Origin: Halioglobus sp.
GTDB taxonomy: Bacteria; Pseudomonadota; Gammaproteobacteria; Pseudomonadales; Halieaceae
Length of the DNA: 64,000 bases
Direction of reading: 5' to 3'
Assembly (NCBI GenBank): GCA_029246385.1
Contig: JAQWNG010000015.1
Coordinates: 248,001 to 312,000, forward strand
The translations under genes were made by a program, and so were the position numbers. This document shows, one piece after another, positions 48,274 to 59,170 of this stretch. The notes below the pieces were generated by a model. That model searched no databases. It was given only the letters and a program-made list of their open reading frames with translations, and was not told the origin of the DNA. The first letter of the stretch is position 1, and every line of letters starts with the position of its first letter.

Positions 48274-49020
48274 TTATGGCTCCTTGCTCGCGCGCTTAAC
48301 CCACTTTTGAGTCTCGGTAAGCATCCCTCGCAGAATATTGAGCTCCATGTCATCCAGCCGCACCCGGCTGTAGAGGCGCCGCAGGCGGGCCATCAGCTGA
48401 CGCGGTGCCGTGGGGTCCAAAAATTCCACATCAATCAGCGTTTCTTCCAAATGCTGATAGAAATGCTCCATGCTGCCCTGCGACGCAAACGGGCTATCCC
48501 ACTGTTCTACCTCATTGGTTGATACTATTGGAGACGACATCACCATATACAGTTCGTAGGCCACGATTTGCACCGCCATCGCTAGATTCAATGAGCTGTA
48601 TGCCCCAGAAGTAGGGATATTGAGGTGTAAGTTACACACTCGCAGCTCGTCGTTGGTCAAACCACGATCTTCTCGACCGAACAACACTGCAACCTGTTCC
48701 TGTGAGGATGCTACCGCCATGCGTTCGGCACACTGACGAGCATCCAGCAGCGGCCAGGGTATTCTCCGTTCTCGCGCACTGGTACCCACCACAAATTGGC
48801 AATCTGTAATCGCGTCTTCGACTGTTGGTACGACTATGGCCGTATCAAGAATATCCTTGGCTGAAACCGCACGCCACTCCGCCTGCTCGTGCGGATAGTC
48901 CCGAGGAGCCACTAGATACAAGCGGTTCAGCCCCATATTTTTCATCGCGCGCGCCACGCCTCCGATATTGCCAGGATGACTGGTATTGACCAACACAATG
49001 CGAATATTGTCCGTGCTCAT
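48274..49020 (-). CDS. trmJ: tRNA (cytidine/uridine-2'-O-)-methyltransferase TrmJ
   Basis: This 248-residue SPOUT methyltransferase begins IRIVLVNTSHPGNIGGVARAM. It contains the trefoil-knot motifs LFGREDRGLTNDEL and IPTSGAYSSLNLAMAVQIV. It methylates position 32 of several tRNAs. The position between iscR and suhB matches pseudomonads, except that cysE, which lies between trmJ and iscR there, is absent. Confidence 0.95.
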   Translation of the reverse strand: MSTDNIRIVLVNTSHPGNIGGVARAMKNMGLNRLYLVAPRDYPHEQAEWRAVSAKDILDTAIVVPTVEDAITDCQFVVGTSARERRIPWPLLDARQCAERMAVASSQEQVAVLFGREDRGLTNDELRVCNLHLNIPTSGAYSSLNLAMAVQIVAYELYMVMSSPIVSTNEVEQWDSPFASQGSMEHFYQHLEETLIDVEFLDPTAPRQLMARLRRLYSRVRLDDMELNILRGMLTETQKWVKRASKEP

Positions 49021-49122
49021 CGGTTACTTCGAGGCTAAGAAAGAAGGCCTACTAGTGTAGCAGGAATTGGACCAGAGTTGATCCAATTTAAGCGCGTTCA
49101 ACCATGGCCATCACGCCGCCGA

Positions 49123-49917
49123 TTAAGATAACAAGGGGTTAACAACCTGCAACACTGCCTTGAAACACTTGGGGTTGCCGCACACAATATTGCCGGAATC
49201 CAAGTAATTATCGGATGCGTCAATATCTGCCACCAGACCTCCGGCTTCCCGCACCAACAGAACTCCCGCCGCGATATCCCAAGACGATAGGCCAATTTCC
49301 CAAAACCCATCCAGACGACCCGCGGCAACATACGCCAAATCTAATGACGCCGCGCCAGCTCGGCGGATACCGGCACACTGGGACGCGAGGACTTCAATAG
49401 ATTTACTGTAGGCTTCCAACTTATCGTCACAGTGATTTTTGAACGGAATACCCGTCCCCAACAGGGCGCCTTCAAGATTCGCAAGGTCACTCACGCGAAT
49501 TCGGTGGCCGTTAAGCTGCGCACCACGTCCCCTTGATGCAGTAAACTCTTCTTGCCGCACCGGATCAACAATAACCGCATGTTCAATCTTGCCTCTATAA
49601 ATACAGGCTATTGAGACTGCATAGTGCGGAATGCCGCGGATAAAGTTGGTGGTGCCATCCAGAGGGTCAATGATCCATCGATACTCCGCGTCCTCACTGC
49701 CGATAAAGCCACTTTCTTCACCCAAAATAGCGTGGTCGGGGTAGGCCTTGTGCAGTTGATAGATGATCTCCTGCTCGGCATTGAGATCAACCTCCGTTAC
49801 GAAGTTGTTAATCCCCTTAGCTTTCACCTCGAAACGATGGAGCTCGTCAGATGCGCGCACGATATTTTCACCGGCCTTGCGAGCCGCACGAAGCGCAATT
49901 TTGATCATCGGTTCCAT
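49123..49917 (-). CDS. suhB: Inositol monophosphatase family protein SuhB
   Basis: This 264-residue enzyme has the inositol monophosphatase motifs: GEESG, WIIDPLDGTTNFIRGIPHYA and, near the end, WDIAAGVLLVREAGG. In enteric bacteria SuhB also acts with Nus factors on rRNA transcription. The start MEPMIKIALRAARKAGE is typical. It lies between secF and trmJ. Confidence 0.95.
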   Translation of the reverse strand: MEPMIKIALRAARKAGENIVRASDELHRFEVKAKGINNFVTEVDLNAEQEIIYQLHKAYPDHAILGEESGFIGSEDAEYRWIIDPLDGTTNFIRGIPHYAVSIACIYRGKIEHAVIVDPVRQEEFTASRGRGAQLNGHRIRVSDLANLEGALLGTGIPFKNHCDDKLEAYSKSIEVLASQCAGIRRAGAASLDLAYVAAGRLDGFWEIGLSSWDIAAGVLLVREAGGLVADIDASDNYLDSGNIVCGNPKCFKAVLQVVNPLLS

Positions 49918-49938
49918 GTGTCTTTCCTGAGAACTAAG

Positions 49939-50853
49939 TTAGGGTGTAAGGTCGTCCTGGTCAGCGCCTTCTTTAATGGGCAGCATGAGATCTTCCTTGG
50001 TCACGCCCATCATCAGCGTCCACGCAGAGGCCACATAAATCGATGAATACGTCCCGATAAAAACACCCACTATTAAAGCAACAGCAAAACCGAAAATCAT
50101 TTCACCACCAAACAGAGCGAGTGCAACCACCACCATCAATGTAGTACCGGAGGTTACTAGGGTGCGTGCCAGCGTTTCACTAATGGAGATATCTATCACT
50201 TCGACGGGTTCTGCACGGCGGATCTTGCGAAAATTTTCTCGAATACGGTCAAAGACCACAATCGTGTCATTAATGGAATAACCCACCACCGCCAATATGG
50301 CTGCCAGTACTGTGAGATTAAACTCCATTCCGGTCAATGAGAAAAACCCCAATGTAATAATCACGTCGTGCAGGAGAGCAGCGACCGCACCCAGCGCAAA
50401 TTTTAGCTGAAAACGAAAAGCAACATAAAGTGTTACCAAGCCTATCGCCAGAAGCATGGCCAGGCCTCCCTGCTCACGCAATTCATCGCCTACCTGCGGG
50501 CCCACGAACTCCATACGACGCAACTCCACATCGCCGATAAAAGTCTGCTGCAGAATACCCAAAAGGGCCACGCCCTCTTCATCAGAGTAACCCTGCGGCA
50601 GCCGAATCATTACATCTTGATCGCTACCGAAACTCACGACGCTCGAGCCCCCATAACCTTGTGTCTCAAGGGTACTGCGAATCGCGTTAAGATCGGCTGT
50701 TGCGCTGTAATGCACCTCTACCAAAGTACCGCCGGTGAAGTCTAACCCCCAATTAAGCTGCTTCGTCACCAAAGAACCAATTGACCCTAGCAGCAGCAAC
50801 CCTGAAAACCATATCGCCAGCTTACGCTGGCTCATAAACTTAATCACTTTCAT
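49939..50853 (-). CDS. secF: Protein translocase subunit SecF
   Basis: The 304-residue membrane protein has six predicted helices, the GLDFTGGTLVEV motif after the first helix, and the C-terminal SYSINDTIVVFDRIRE-like segment (GYSINDTIVVFDRIREN). With SecD it uses the proton gradient to pull proteins across the inner membrane. It overlaps secD by four bases. Confidence 0.97.
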   Translation of the reverse strand: MKVIKFMSQRKLAIWFSGLLLLGSIGSLVTKQLNWGLDFTGGTLVEVHYSATADLNAIRSTLETQGYGGSSVVSFGSDQDVMIRLPQGYSDEEGVALLGILQQTFIGDVELRRMEFVGPQVGDELREQGGLAMLLAIGLVTLYVAFRFQLKFALGAVAALLHDVIITLGFFSLTGMEFNLTVLAAILAVVGYSINDTIVVFDRIRENFRKIRRAEPVEVIDISISETLARTLVTSGTTLMVVVALALFGGEMIFGFAVALIVGVFIGTYSSIYVASAWTLMMGVTKEDLMLPIKEGADQDDLTP

Positions 50854-52730
50854 GACTGGATGCCTCCGATCGATAATTTTCGGACACGGCGCCCGCCATA
50901 AAAAAGATTAATCAAGGCGCGAGTACCCAGTATTGCCGTGAACATCGAAGTCAAAATGCCGACCGAAAGCGTCACTGCAAAGCCCTTAATGGGGCCAGTG
51001 CCGACAGCGTAGAGAATCACCGCAACAATAAGGGTCGTAAGGTTAGCGTCAAGAATCGTAGTGAATGCACGCGCGAAGCCTGAATGAATCGCCATCTGCG
51101 GCGATAGCCCATTCACTATTTCCTCGCGTATTCGAGCAAAAATTAGCACATTGGCGTCAACCGCCATACCCACTGTTAGTACGATACCCGCAATACCCGG
51201 CAGCGTCAGAGTGGCGCCCAACATAGACATAACAGCCACCAGTAAAATGAGATTACAGGTCAAAGCGATGACTGCAACAACGCCAAACACCCTGTAATAC
51301 AGCACCATGAACACCAGAACTAGGGTTAAACCGTAATAGACAGATTGCACGCCAAGACGGATATTTTCCGCACCCAGTGACGGTCCAACAGTGCGCTCTT
51401 CGACAAACGTAATAGGCGCTGCAAGCGCGCCGGCACGCAACATTAGCGCCAGCTCGGAGGACTCTAGGGGATTATCAAGACCGGTGATCTGGAACTGCGC
51501 ACCAAGGGCGGACTGAATAACTGGGGCCGTAAGTATCTTTCGCTCGTCATAGGGCACCTTGACAATAACTTCAGCACCCTCCTCATCGACTTCATAGCGC
51601 GTGCGGTATTTACGCTCAATGAACAACACGCCCATGCGGCGCTTTATATTGTTACGGGTGGCCCTAGACATTAATGTTCCGCCCTCACTGTCTAGGCTAA
51701 TCTGCACATTGGGTTGGCCATTTTGGTCAAAACTCGCCTGTGCTGTAGAAACGCGTTCCCCGGTGATAATGACATCACGTTCTAACCACTCGCTAGAACC
51801 GCTCCGATCAGCACTGCGGTAGTCAAAGCGCTGTTTATCGGATTGCGCAGCATCCCTGTTGGCCACCAATCTGAACTCTAGATTCGCCACCTTACCTAAA
51901 ATACGTTTGGCTTCCGCTGTATCCTGAATGCCCGGCAACTCAACCACGATACGATTCTTGCCTTGGCGCTGCACCAGTGGCTCGGACACTCCCAACTCAT
52001 TCACTCGATTGCGCAATGTGGTCAGATTTTGGCTCACCGCGTAGCTCTCAATGTCGTCACGCGCCTGCGGCGACATCGCCGCTAGCAGATTCCAACTATC
52101 GCCGTCGTCGACGCGTTCGATGACCAGTTCCGGGCTGTTCTCCGCGATGATGTCTCGCGCTTGCTCGCGCAATGCCTCAGTTTTGAAGCGCGCCTCTATT
52201 TTCCCCTGAGAATTGAGCCTGACAAGGCCACGAATACGCTGCTCTCGCAGTGCCCGCTTTGAATCATTGACGAAGAACTCCATACGGCGCTCTACTGCGG
52301 CATCAACATCAACCTCCAGCTTAAAATGTACGCCGCCGCTGAGATCTAAGCCCAACTTCATCGGTTGTCCGCCATAATCGCTAAGCCAATCTGGCGTTGT
52401 CGGAGCCAGATTAAGCGCCACTATAAAGCCATCCCCTAGTGCACGAGACACTACAGACTGCGCTATCAACTGCTGATCTGCATCCTCTAAGCGCAACAGG
52501 GCCTGGCGACCATTAGCCTCAATGGTTTGACCAAAATAAGCGATTCCAGCCTCATCCAGCGCCTTTAAAGCACGACCTAGGACTTTCTCATCGATTTGCT
52601 GTGTGCTGCTTTGCCCAGCAATCTGCAGTGCCGGGTCGGGTGCATATAAATTAGGCGCAGCATAGAACAGTCCAAGCAGCAGCGCAGAGAGTACTAAGAG
52701 ATATTTCCACAGTGGGTATTTATTTAGCAT
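50850..52730 (-). CDS. secD: Protein translocase subunit SecD
   Basis: The 626-residue protein has an N-terminal membrane helix, a large periplasmic domain (KLGLDLSGGVHFKLEVD, RNRVNELGVSEPLVQRQG) and a membrane domain with GMAVDANVLIFARIREE, the conserved SecD motif. It forms SecDF with SecF. No yajC is seen just upstream; the next gene in that direction is purL. Confidence 0.97.
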   Translation of the reverse strand: MLNKYPLWKYLLVLSALLLGLFYAAPNLYAPDPALQIAGQSSTQQIDEKVLGRALKALDEAGIAYFGQTIEANGRQALLRLEDADQQLIAQSVVSRALGDGFIVALNLAPTTPDWLSDYGGQPMKLGLDLSGGVHFKLEVDVDAAVERRMEFFVNDSKRALREQRIRGLVRLNSQGKIEARFKTEALREQARDIIAENSPELVIERVDDGDSWNLLAAMSPQARDDIESYAVSQNLTTLRNRVNELGVSEPLVQRQGKNRIVVELPGIQDTAEAKRILGKVANLEFRLVANRDAAQSDKQRFDYRSADRSGSSEWLERDVIITGERVSTAQASFDQNGQPNVQISLDSEGGTLMSRATRNNIKRRMGVLFIERKYRTRYEVDEEGAEVIVKVPYDERKILTAPVIQSALGAQFQITGLDNPLESSELALMLRAGALAAPITFVEERTVGPSLGAENIRLGVQSVYYGLTLVLVFMVLYYRVFGVVAVIALTCNLILLVAVMSMLGATLTLPGIAGIVLTVGMAVDANVLIFARIREEIVNGLSPQMAIHSGFARAFTTILDANLTTLIVAVILYAVGTGPIKGFAVTLSVGILTSMFTAILGTRALINLFYGGRRVRKLSIGGIQS

Positions 52731-52839
52731 AGTGTCGCTCTAACTGAAAAAATTCGGACGCTTAAAGCATCCCCATATAAAAAAGTGCGCTATTATAAAT
52801 TAACAAGCGACGGCCACAAGGGGCGTCTCAGCATCGCGC

Positions 52840-55800
52840 TCATCCCAGCCAGTGACGCGCGTTACGAAACATCCGCAACCAACCCGCATTCTCACCCCAG
52901 TGGGGGGGTGCCCAAGAGTGCTGAATGGTGCGATAAACACGCTCTGGATGTGGCATCATGATCGTAGCTCGCCCATCTACACTGGTCAGACCGGTGATCC
53001 CAGCGGGTGAGCCATTAGGATTGGCGGGGTATTTTTGCGCCAGGGCAAGGTCATTCTCTATATAACGCAAGACCACCGCACCACTGGCCTCACAATCCAC
53101 CTGAGACTGAGTATTAGCGAACTGGACTCTCCCCTCTCCATGCGCCACAGCGATAGGCAGGTGCGAACCTGCCATGCCCGACAGCAAAATTGAAGGGCTG
53201 GACTCGACCCGAACCAATGCCAGTCGCGCCTCAAATTGTTCTGAGCGATTACGCACAAAGCGCGGCCACAGCGCGGCACCAGGGATCAATTCCTTAAGCG
53301 CGGAAACCATCTGACAACCATTGCAGACACCGAGCGTAAAGGTATCTTCACGTTCAAAAAACGCACTGAACCCGGCACGCACCGACTCATTGAACAAAAT
53401 GCTCTTCGCCCAGCCCTCACCGGCACCCAGAACATCACCGTATGAGAAACCACCACAGGCTACCAAGCCCTTAAACTGCCGTAAGTCGACGCGCCCAGTG
53501 AGTAAGTCACTCATATGAATATCGAACGGCGCAAAGCCTGCTCGGTGAAAAGCGGCTGCCATTTCAACATGTCCATTGACACCCTGCTCTCGCAACACAG
53601 CTACATGCGGACGGGCCCCCGTTGCAATGTAAGGCGCGCTGATGTCCTCATTGACATCAAAACTCAAGCCCACCGACAGCCCGGGGTCTTCCGCTGCGTG
53701 CCGCTGATATTCTTCTAGCGCACACTCGGGATTATCGCGAAGGGCCTGCAGTTCATAGCTCGTGCGCGCCCACACCTGCTGCAACCGAGCCCGACTATCG
53801 AGAAAAATCTGCGTTCCATCTGTCACACTAACAACATCACCTATCACCGCCTTCCCTATCACATGCAGGCAATCATCCAACCCCAACTCTGTCGCCTGCT
53901 GTTGCAAATCATGTAGCTGCGACCGAGCGATTTGCAATACCGCTCCGGCTTCCTCATTAAACAATTTTTCCAGCGCGACACCGGACAACTCTGACAGTTC
54001 TATCTCCAAGCCACAGCGGCCGGCAAAGGCCATCTCCAGCAATGTCGTCAACAAGCCGCCATCCGAGCGATCGTGATAGGCCAATATGTGGCCCTTAGCC
54101 AAAGAGCCCTGCACTAGCGTGAAAAATGCCTTGAGGTCGGCTGCACTGTCCATATCCGGGACTGTATCGCCCATCTGCCCGCAGGCTTGCGCCAGAGCAG
54201 AAGCCCCCATTCGATTGGCGCCGCGACCAAGATCCAGCAATACGAGCAGCGCATCAGCTGCAGGCTTCACCTGCGGGGTCACGGATAGACGCGCATCGAT
54301 CACCGGCGAAAATGCGGAAACAATCAGCGACATAGGCGCGGTTACGGACTTTCTCTGGTTCCCCTCCTTCCAGGTGGTGCGCATCGACATAGAGTCCTTG
54401 CCCACCGGAATAGTAATTCCCAACTCGGGACAGAATTCCATACCGACTGCCCGCACGGTATCAAATAAAATCTCATCCTCAGCTCCATATCCTGCTGCGC
54501 ACATCCAGTTGGCCGAAAGTTTGATGTCGCGAATATCGCCAATGGCAGCTGCGCAAATATTGGTAATGGCCTCGGCAACCGCCATGCGTCCCGAGGCAGG
54601 GCCGTTTATCAGTGCCAGTGGGGTCCGCTCACCCATGGCCATAGCTTCTGCAGCAAAGGAATCATAGGATACGGTTGTCACCGCGCAATCTGCCACGGGA
54701 ACCTGCCAGGGACCCACCATCTGGTCGCGCGCTACCATGCCCGTCACCGAGCGATCACCGATGGTAATCAAAAAACTCTTACTAGCGACACTCGGCACCT
54801 GCAAAACATGCTCCACCGCCTCTGACACCGAAATATCCAAATGCAGAGCATCATGCTTAATGGTCTGCCGACGAATCTCACGACTCATTCGCGGCGGCTT
54901 GCCGAACAATACAGACATGGGCATATCCACCGGCACGTTAGCAAACTTACTGTCGGTAAGTTGCAAATGCATTGCTTCCGTTGCTTCACCGACGATGGCG
55001 AAAGGACAACGTTCGCGCTCGCAAATCGCTTCAAAACGCGCCAGATTTTCTGGCTCCACCGCCATCACATAACGCTCCTGAGATTCGTTACACCAGATCT
55101 CTAGTGGCGACATGCCCGGTTCATCATTTGGCACAGCACGCAACTCAAAACGCCCGCCGCGGCCACCGTCCTTCACCAGTTCAGGAAAGGCGTTGGACAA
55201 TCCACCCGCACCCACATCATGGATAAAAGCAACCGGGTTGCTCTCTCCCAACTGCCAGCAACGGTCAATAACCTCTTGGCAACGCCGTTCCATCTCCGGG
55301 TTTTGCCGCTGCACAGAAGCAAAATCAAGATCTGCATGGCTTTGTCCGCTAGACATGGACGAAGCAGCACCCCCGCCCAGACCGATTAGCATGGCCGGCC
55401 CGCCGAGCGCAATCAGCTTCGCCCCCGCCCGATATTCGCCTTTCTCCACATGCTCTTGGCGGACATTGCCATAGCCCCCCGCGATCATGATAGGCTTATG
55501 ATAGCCGCGTATTTCCAGAGCATCAGCTCCCGCGACGGTCAATTCAAAGCTGCGAAAGTAGCCACAAAGATTGGGGCGACCAAACTCGTTATTGAACGCC
55601 GCCGCACCAATAGGTCCTTCCAACATGATCTCTAGAGCACTAACAATTCGACCAGGCTTCCCATAAGCAATCTCCCATGGCTGCCCAAATCCGGGAATAT
55701 TGAGATTGGACACCGAAAATCCGCTGAGACCCACTTTAGGTTTGGAACCGCGGCCGACCGCACCCTCGTCGCGAATTTCGCCACCGGCGCCTGTCCCTGC

Positions 55801-56733
55801 TCCCGAGAACGGCGCAATAGCCGTAGGATGGTTGTGAGTCTCAACTTTCATTAGCAGGTGGATACTTTCCTGAGAAGCACTATATTCTAAGGATTGTGGG
55901 TCTGGATAAAATCGTCCCGCAACCGGCCCCGCCACGACAGCCGCATTATCGGAGTATGCCGACAGCACATTCTCGCCGCCGCACACGTTGGTATTGCGAA
56001 TCATGCTGAACAGCGAATGTGCCTGCGGCGTGCCGTCGATGGTCCAGTCAGCGTTGAATATTTTATGCCGGCAGTGCTCCGAATTAGCCTGTGCGAACAT
56101 CATTAGCTCAACGTCGCTGGGGTTTCGCCCCAGAGCAATGAACGCATCATATAAATAGTTTATTTCGTCATCGGCGAGCGCAAGTCCAAGCGCATGGTTG
56201 GCGTCAAGCAGCGCCTGACGACCAGTACTCAGCACATCCACCGTCGCAATTGGCCGCGGCGCTGCATGCTCAAATAGCTGCTGAGCAGACTCCATGGCAG
56301 AAACAACGGTTTCCGTCATTCGATCATGCACAAGCGCCTCGAGAGCTTGACGCTGCGACGCAGTTAACTTCGCGGGTAGGCTGAAATACCAAGCCAGACC
56401 CCGCTCCAACCGCTCAATCTCGTGCAGGCCGCAGTTATAGGCGATATCTGTGGCCTTACTGGACCAAGGTGAGACGGTGCCCGGCCTAGGAATCACCAGC
56501 AATAAAGTGGCGTCCGCCAGCTCTGGCTCCCCGCCAGCGGGCAATGAGGGTCCATACGTCAACACAGTGGCAAGTATTTTATGGCGCTGATCTGTCAGTG
56601 GCCGGTGTAGCTGGACAAAGTGGACAAATTCAGCCCGCAGCACCCGGATATCCGGATGGATCTCTGAGATTCTTTGTGCCACTTTTTTTAGGCGAAATGC
56701 AGATAGAGCGGGAGCACCGCGCAGAGATAGCAT
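52840..56733 (-). CDS. purL: Phosphoribosylformylglycinamidine synthase (long form)
   Basis: The 1297-residue single-chain FGAM synthase joins an N-terminal domain, the FGAM synthase core (two AIRS-like halves with ATP loops, e.g. [17 protein letters not shown]) and a C-terminal class I glutaminase with Cys in GVCNGCQM and a late HGEGR. It converts FGAR to FGAM in purine synthesis. ATG 56733 ([14 protein letters not shown] follows) matches the family. A 29-codon longer frame is less likely. GGAG lies about eleven bases upstream. It is divergent from mltF, the usual gammaproteobacterial arrangement. Confidence 0.97.
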   Translation of the reverse strand: MLSLRGAPALSAFRLKKVAQRISEIHPDIRVLRAEFVHFVQLHRPLTDQRHKILATVLTYGPSLPAGGEPELADATLLLVIPRPGTVSPWSSKATDIAYNCGLHEIERLERGLAWYFSLPAKLTASQRQALEALVHDRMTETVVSAMESAQQLFEHAAPRPIATVDVLSTGRQALLDANHALGLALADDEINYLYDAFIALGRNPSDVELMMFAQANSEHCRHKIFNADWTIDGTPQAHSLFSMIRNTNVCGGENVLSAYSDNAAVVAGPVAGRFYPDPQSLEYSASQESIHLLMKVETHNHPTAIAPFSGAGTGAGGEIRDEGAVGRGSKPKVGLSGFSVSNLNIPGFGQPWEIAYGKPGRIVSALEIMLEGPIGAAAFNNEFGRPNLCGYFRSFELTVAGADALEIRGYHKPIMIAGGYGNVRQEHVEKGEYRAGAKLIALGGPAMLIGLGGGAASSMSSGQSHADLDFASVQRQNPEMERRCQEVIDRCWQLGESNPVAFIHDVGAGGLSNAFPELVKDGGRGGRFELRAVPNDEPGMSPLEIWCNESQERYVMAVEPENLARFEAICERERCPFAIVGEATEAMHLQLTDSKFANVPVDMPMSVLFGKPPRMSREIRRQTIKHDALHLDISVSEAVEHVLQVPSVASKSFLITIGDRSVTGMVARDQMVGPWQVPVADCAVTTVSYDSFAAEAMAMGERTPLALINGPASGRMAVAEAITNICAAAIGDIRDIKLSANWMCAAGYGAEDEILFDTVRAVGMEFCPELGITIPVGKDSMSMRTTWKEGNQRKSVTAPMSLIVSAFSPVIDARLSVTPQVKPAADALLVLLDLGRGANRMGASALAQACGQMGDTVPDMDSAADLKAFFTLVQGSLAKGHILAYHDRSDGGLLTTLLEMAFAGRCGLEIELSELSGVALEKLFNEEAGAVLQIARSQLHDLQQQATELGLDDCLHVIGKAVIGDVVSVTDGTQIFLDSRARLQQVWARTSYELQALRDNPECALEEYQRHAAEDPGLSVGLSFDVNEDISAPYIATGARPHVAVLREQGVNGHVEMAAAFHRAGFAPFDIHMSDLLTGRVDLRQFKGLVACGGFSYGDVLGAGEGWAKSILFNESVRAGFSAFFEREDTFTLGVCNGCQMVSALKELIPGAALWPRFVRNRSEQFEARLALVRVESSPSILLSGMAGSHLPIAVAHGEGRVQFANTQSQVDCEASGAVVLRYIENDLALAQKYPANPNGSPAGITGLTSVDGRATIMMPHPERVYRTIQHSWAPPHWGENAGWLRMFRNARHWLG

Positions 56734-56875
56734 GCAATGAAGAACTCCAAAAGGAGGCATTTCAGGGAAGACATAGTGTACTGCATTTGATCTCGCTTCG
56801 ATAACCGAAATTACACTCAATTACCTTGCTAATTAAAACTGGGAGCGCCTGTCGGGTGCCGCTAAGATAGAAAGG

Positions 56876-58303
56876 ATGAGTTATTACGCAAAAATGATGT
56901 CCTTAGCGATACTGTGCATGGTGCTTGGCTGTGACGCAAAGGACTCGTTTGAGTCAATACAATCTGACGGGGAGTTGGTTGTGATTAGTCGCAATAGCCC
57001 CACCACCTATTATTTAGATAAGAACGGTCCCACTGGCTTTGAGTATGCCCTCACTCATCTACTGGCAGAGGAAATGGGTGTAGCTTTGAAAATGAAAACA
57101 GCCTCCAACCTCCATGATCTATTCACTCAGCTGAAAGACAAGGAAGCCGACATCGCGGCAGCAGGCCTGACGCTGACAGAAGGGCGAGCAGCAGCCTACC
57201 CTCATACGATTGCCTATAATCAGCTTACACCCCAAGTTATCTATGTCGCGGGTACTCTCAGGCCACGCACCGTATCCGACTTAACCACAATGAATATTGC
57301 TGTTGTAGCAAAGTCCAGCCACACCGATACGCTAACTGCGTTGCAACAAAGTCGCGCTCCAGAGCTAACATGGCAAGAAGTCGATGAGGCCGACACCATG
57401 CACTTGCTGGAGCTGCTCAAACTGGGACACGCAGATATCGCCATCGTCGACTCCAATGAATTTGCTGTCCAACAAAGTCTTTATCCACGCCAAAAAGTCG
57501 CGTTTGATCTGCATGAAGAGCAGGATATGGTTTGGTATTTGACGCCTGAAACGGACAACACACAGCTGATAATATTTATAAACGACTTCTTAAGACGGCT
57601 GAAAGACGATGGCACTATGGCGCGACTGCACGAGCGGTATTTCGGCCATACCGACGGCGTCTCGCGCATTAGTGCGCATGTGTTTACACAGAACATGCAG
57701 GAGACTCTGCCACTTTTTCGCAGGCTCATCCAACAAGTCGCCAAAGAATACCAGATGGACTGGCACCTGTTAGCTGCAATGGCCTATCAAGAGTCCCGCT
57801 GGGACCCGAATGCCACTTCACCTACTGGCGTGCGCGGCATGATGATGCTCACAAAACCCACGGCTAGGGAGCTAGGGGTAGAGAATCGCTTGGATGTCAC
57901 TCAAAGCCTTCGCGGCGGCGCTCGCTATCTGAAAGACCTGAAGCGTCGATTGCCAAAAAGATTACAGGAGCCAGATCGGACGTGGATGGCATTAGCAGCC
58001 TACAATATTGGTTTAGGCCATCTAGAGGATGCGCGGGTCATCACTCAACGTCAAGGCGGTAACCCAGATGTGTGGCAGGATGTCATGCAAAGACTGCCGC
58101 TTTTAGAGGACTCCAACTACTATGAAAAAACACGCTACGGGTACGCTCGAGGGAAAGAGGCTGTTACTTTGGTGCAAAACATCCGTCATTACTACAGCAT
58201 TCTCGTTTGGCAAGATATTCCAGACAACCAGCCTATACCGCCGCTGCGCGGTGAAGATTATATCCCCAGCGAAATAAACAACCTGCAGTTGCAGGCATTT
58301 TAA
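56876..58303 (+). CDS. mltF: Membrane-bound lytic murein transglycosylase F
   Basis: This 475-residue lipoprotein (lipobox MVLGC, Cys19) has a solute-binding-like domain (about 30-265) and a lytic transglycosylase domain with AAMAYQESRWDPNATSPTGVRG (in two halves); Glu306 is the catalytic acid. MltF cleaves peptidoglycan with anhydro-muramyl products and is anchored to the outer membrane. It is divergent from purL, 142 bases between start codons. Confidence 0.96.
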   Translation: MSYYAKMMSLAILCMVLGCDAKDSFESIQSDGELVVISRNSPTTYYLDKNGPTGFEYALTHLLAEEMGVALKMKTASNLHDLFTQLKDKEADIAAAGLTLTEGRAAAYPHTIAYNQLTPQVIYVAGTLRPRTVSDLTTMNIAVVAKSSHTDTLTALQQSRAPELTWQEVDEADTMHLLELLKLGHADIAIVDSNEFAVQQSLYPRQKVAFDLHEEQDMVWYLTPETDNTQLIIFINDFLRRLKDDGTMARLHERYFGHTDGVSRISAHVFTQNMQETLPLFRRLIQQVAKEYQMDWHLLAAMAYQESRWDPNATSPTGVRGMMMLTKPTARELGVENRLDVTQSLRGGARYLKDLKRRLPKRLQEPDRTWMALAAYNIGLGHLEDARVITQRQGGNPDVWQDVMQRLPLLEDSNYYEKTRYGYARGKEAVTLVQNIRHYYSILVWQDIPDNQPIPPLRGEDYIPSEINNLQLQAF

Positions 58304-58350
58304 CAATCGTACATCTGGATTTTTGACACTCCTGAGCAGTGACGGATCGA

Positions 58351-58827
58351 CTATCGCCTGACCTGAAAAAAGGCTCGCAGGCGCGCACTGGATTCCTCCG
58401 ATAAGACATCAGCCTGCCAACTCACCCGATGGTTAAACCACGGTTCATCCAACAGCGAAGAGACGCTGGAAATCACGCCAGCACGGGGCTCCTTGGCGCC
58501 AAATACAAGGTGGGCGATGCGGGCGTGCACCAGCGCACCAGCACACATCGTGCAAGGTTCCAGAGTGACATACAGGGTTGCTCCAGGAAGGCGATAGTTG
58601 CCAACCCGCTGAGCGGCATCGCGCAAGGCTAATATCTCTGCATGCCCGCTCGGATCTTGTAATGCAATCACTTGATTCCAACCTTCTCCCAGCAATTCAC
58701 CGTCACGCACAACAACAGCGCCCACGGGGACCTCACCTTCATTCGCAGCACGATCTGCCAACGCCAACGCACGGCGCATCCAGTCCTCATGATTTACAGT
58801 CGATGACAGTGTGCTACCCCGAGTCAA
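58351..58827 (-). CDS. tadA: tRNA-specific adenosine deaminase TadA
   Basis: This 158-residue deaminase makes inosine at wobble position 34 of tRNA-Arg(ACG). Zinc and catalytic residues are His62, Glu64 (GHAE), Cys92 and Cys95 (PCTMCAGA). The start is TTG 58827, with AGAGG seven bases upstream, and fits the family N-terminus (HEDWMRRAL). It converges with mltF. Confidence 0.96.
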   Translation of the reverse strand: MTRGSTLSSTVNHEDWMRRALALADRAANEGEVPVGAVVVRDGELLGEGWNQVIALQDPSGHAEILALRDAAQRVGNYRLPGATLYVTLEPCTMCAGALVHARIAHLVFGAKEPRAGVISSVSSLLDEPWFNHRVSWQADVLSEESSARLRAFFQVRR

Positions 58828-58890
58828 TAGTTGTCCTCTTACAAAGCTATATATAACGGTGGTTTGCGAGGGGAAAATCGAGTTTATACG

Positions 58891-59169
58891 TCATTCTTCG
58901 TACCTCTTTTTATAAAACCTTTCTACATTTTTTGTGACGACTCCCCAATCACTTGCTTTAGTCGTTACTTGATGTGATTTGAATGCATCATCATCTAAAA
59001 ACTTTTCGAAAACATGAAAAATACATTTATCACCATCATCTTGCGTTACGTCAAATTTCAAACAGCCATCTTCATTTAAAGTATTTTCAATATGTTCATT
59101 TAACTGGCTCTCTATAGCCTCTAATTCTTCATGTGGAACTCTAATGTATCCTTCTAAGATCACAGCCAC
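58891..59169 (-). CDS. Small antibiotic-biosynthesis-monooxygenase-like protein (AT-rich)
   Basis: This protein of about 92 residues has a ferredoxin-like ABM pattern: VAVILEGYIRVPHEELEAIESQL, then FDVTQDDGDKCIFHVFEKFLDDDAFKSHQ (both read in segments). ABM proteins are small monooxygenases or heme-degrading enzymes, often with quinone-like substrates. GTG 59169 starts one base after the guaA stop; a TTG at 59184 would overlap guaA. GC is only about 32% (78 of 240 bases, 58921-59160), well below neighbours, which suggests recent acquisition. It is probably co-transcribed with guaA. I see no family-specific catalytic residues. Confidence 0.65.
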   Translation of the reverse strand: MAVILEGYIRVPHEELEAIESQLNEHIENTLNEDGCLKFDVTQDDGDKCIFHVFEKFLDDDAFKSHQVTTKASDWGVVTKNVERFYKKRYEE

Positions 59170-59170
59170 A

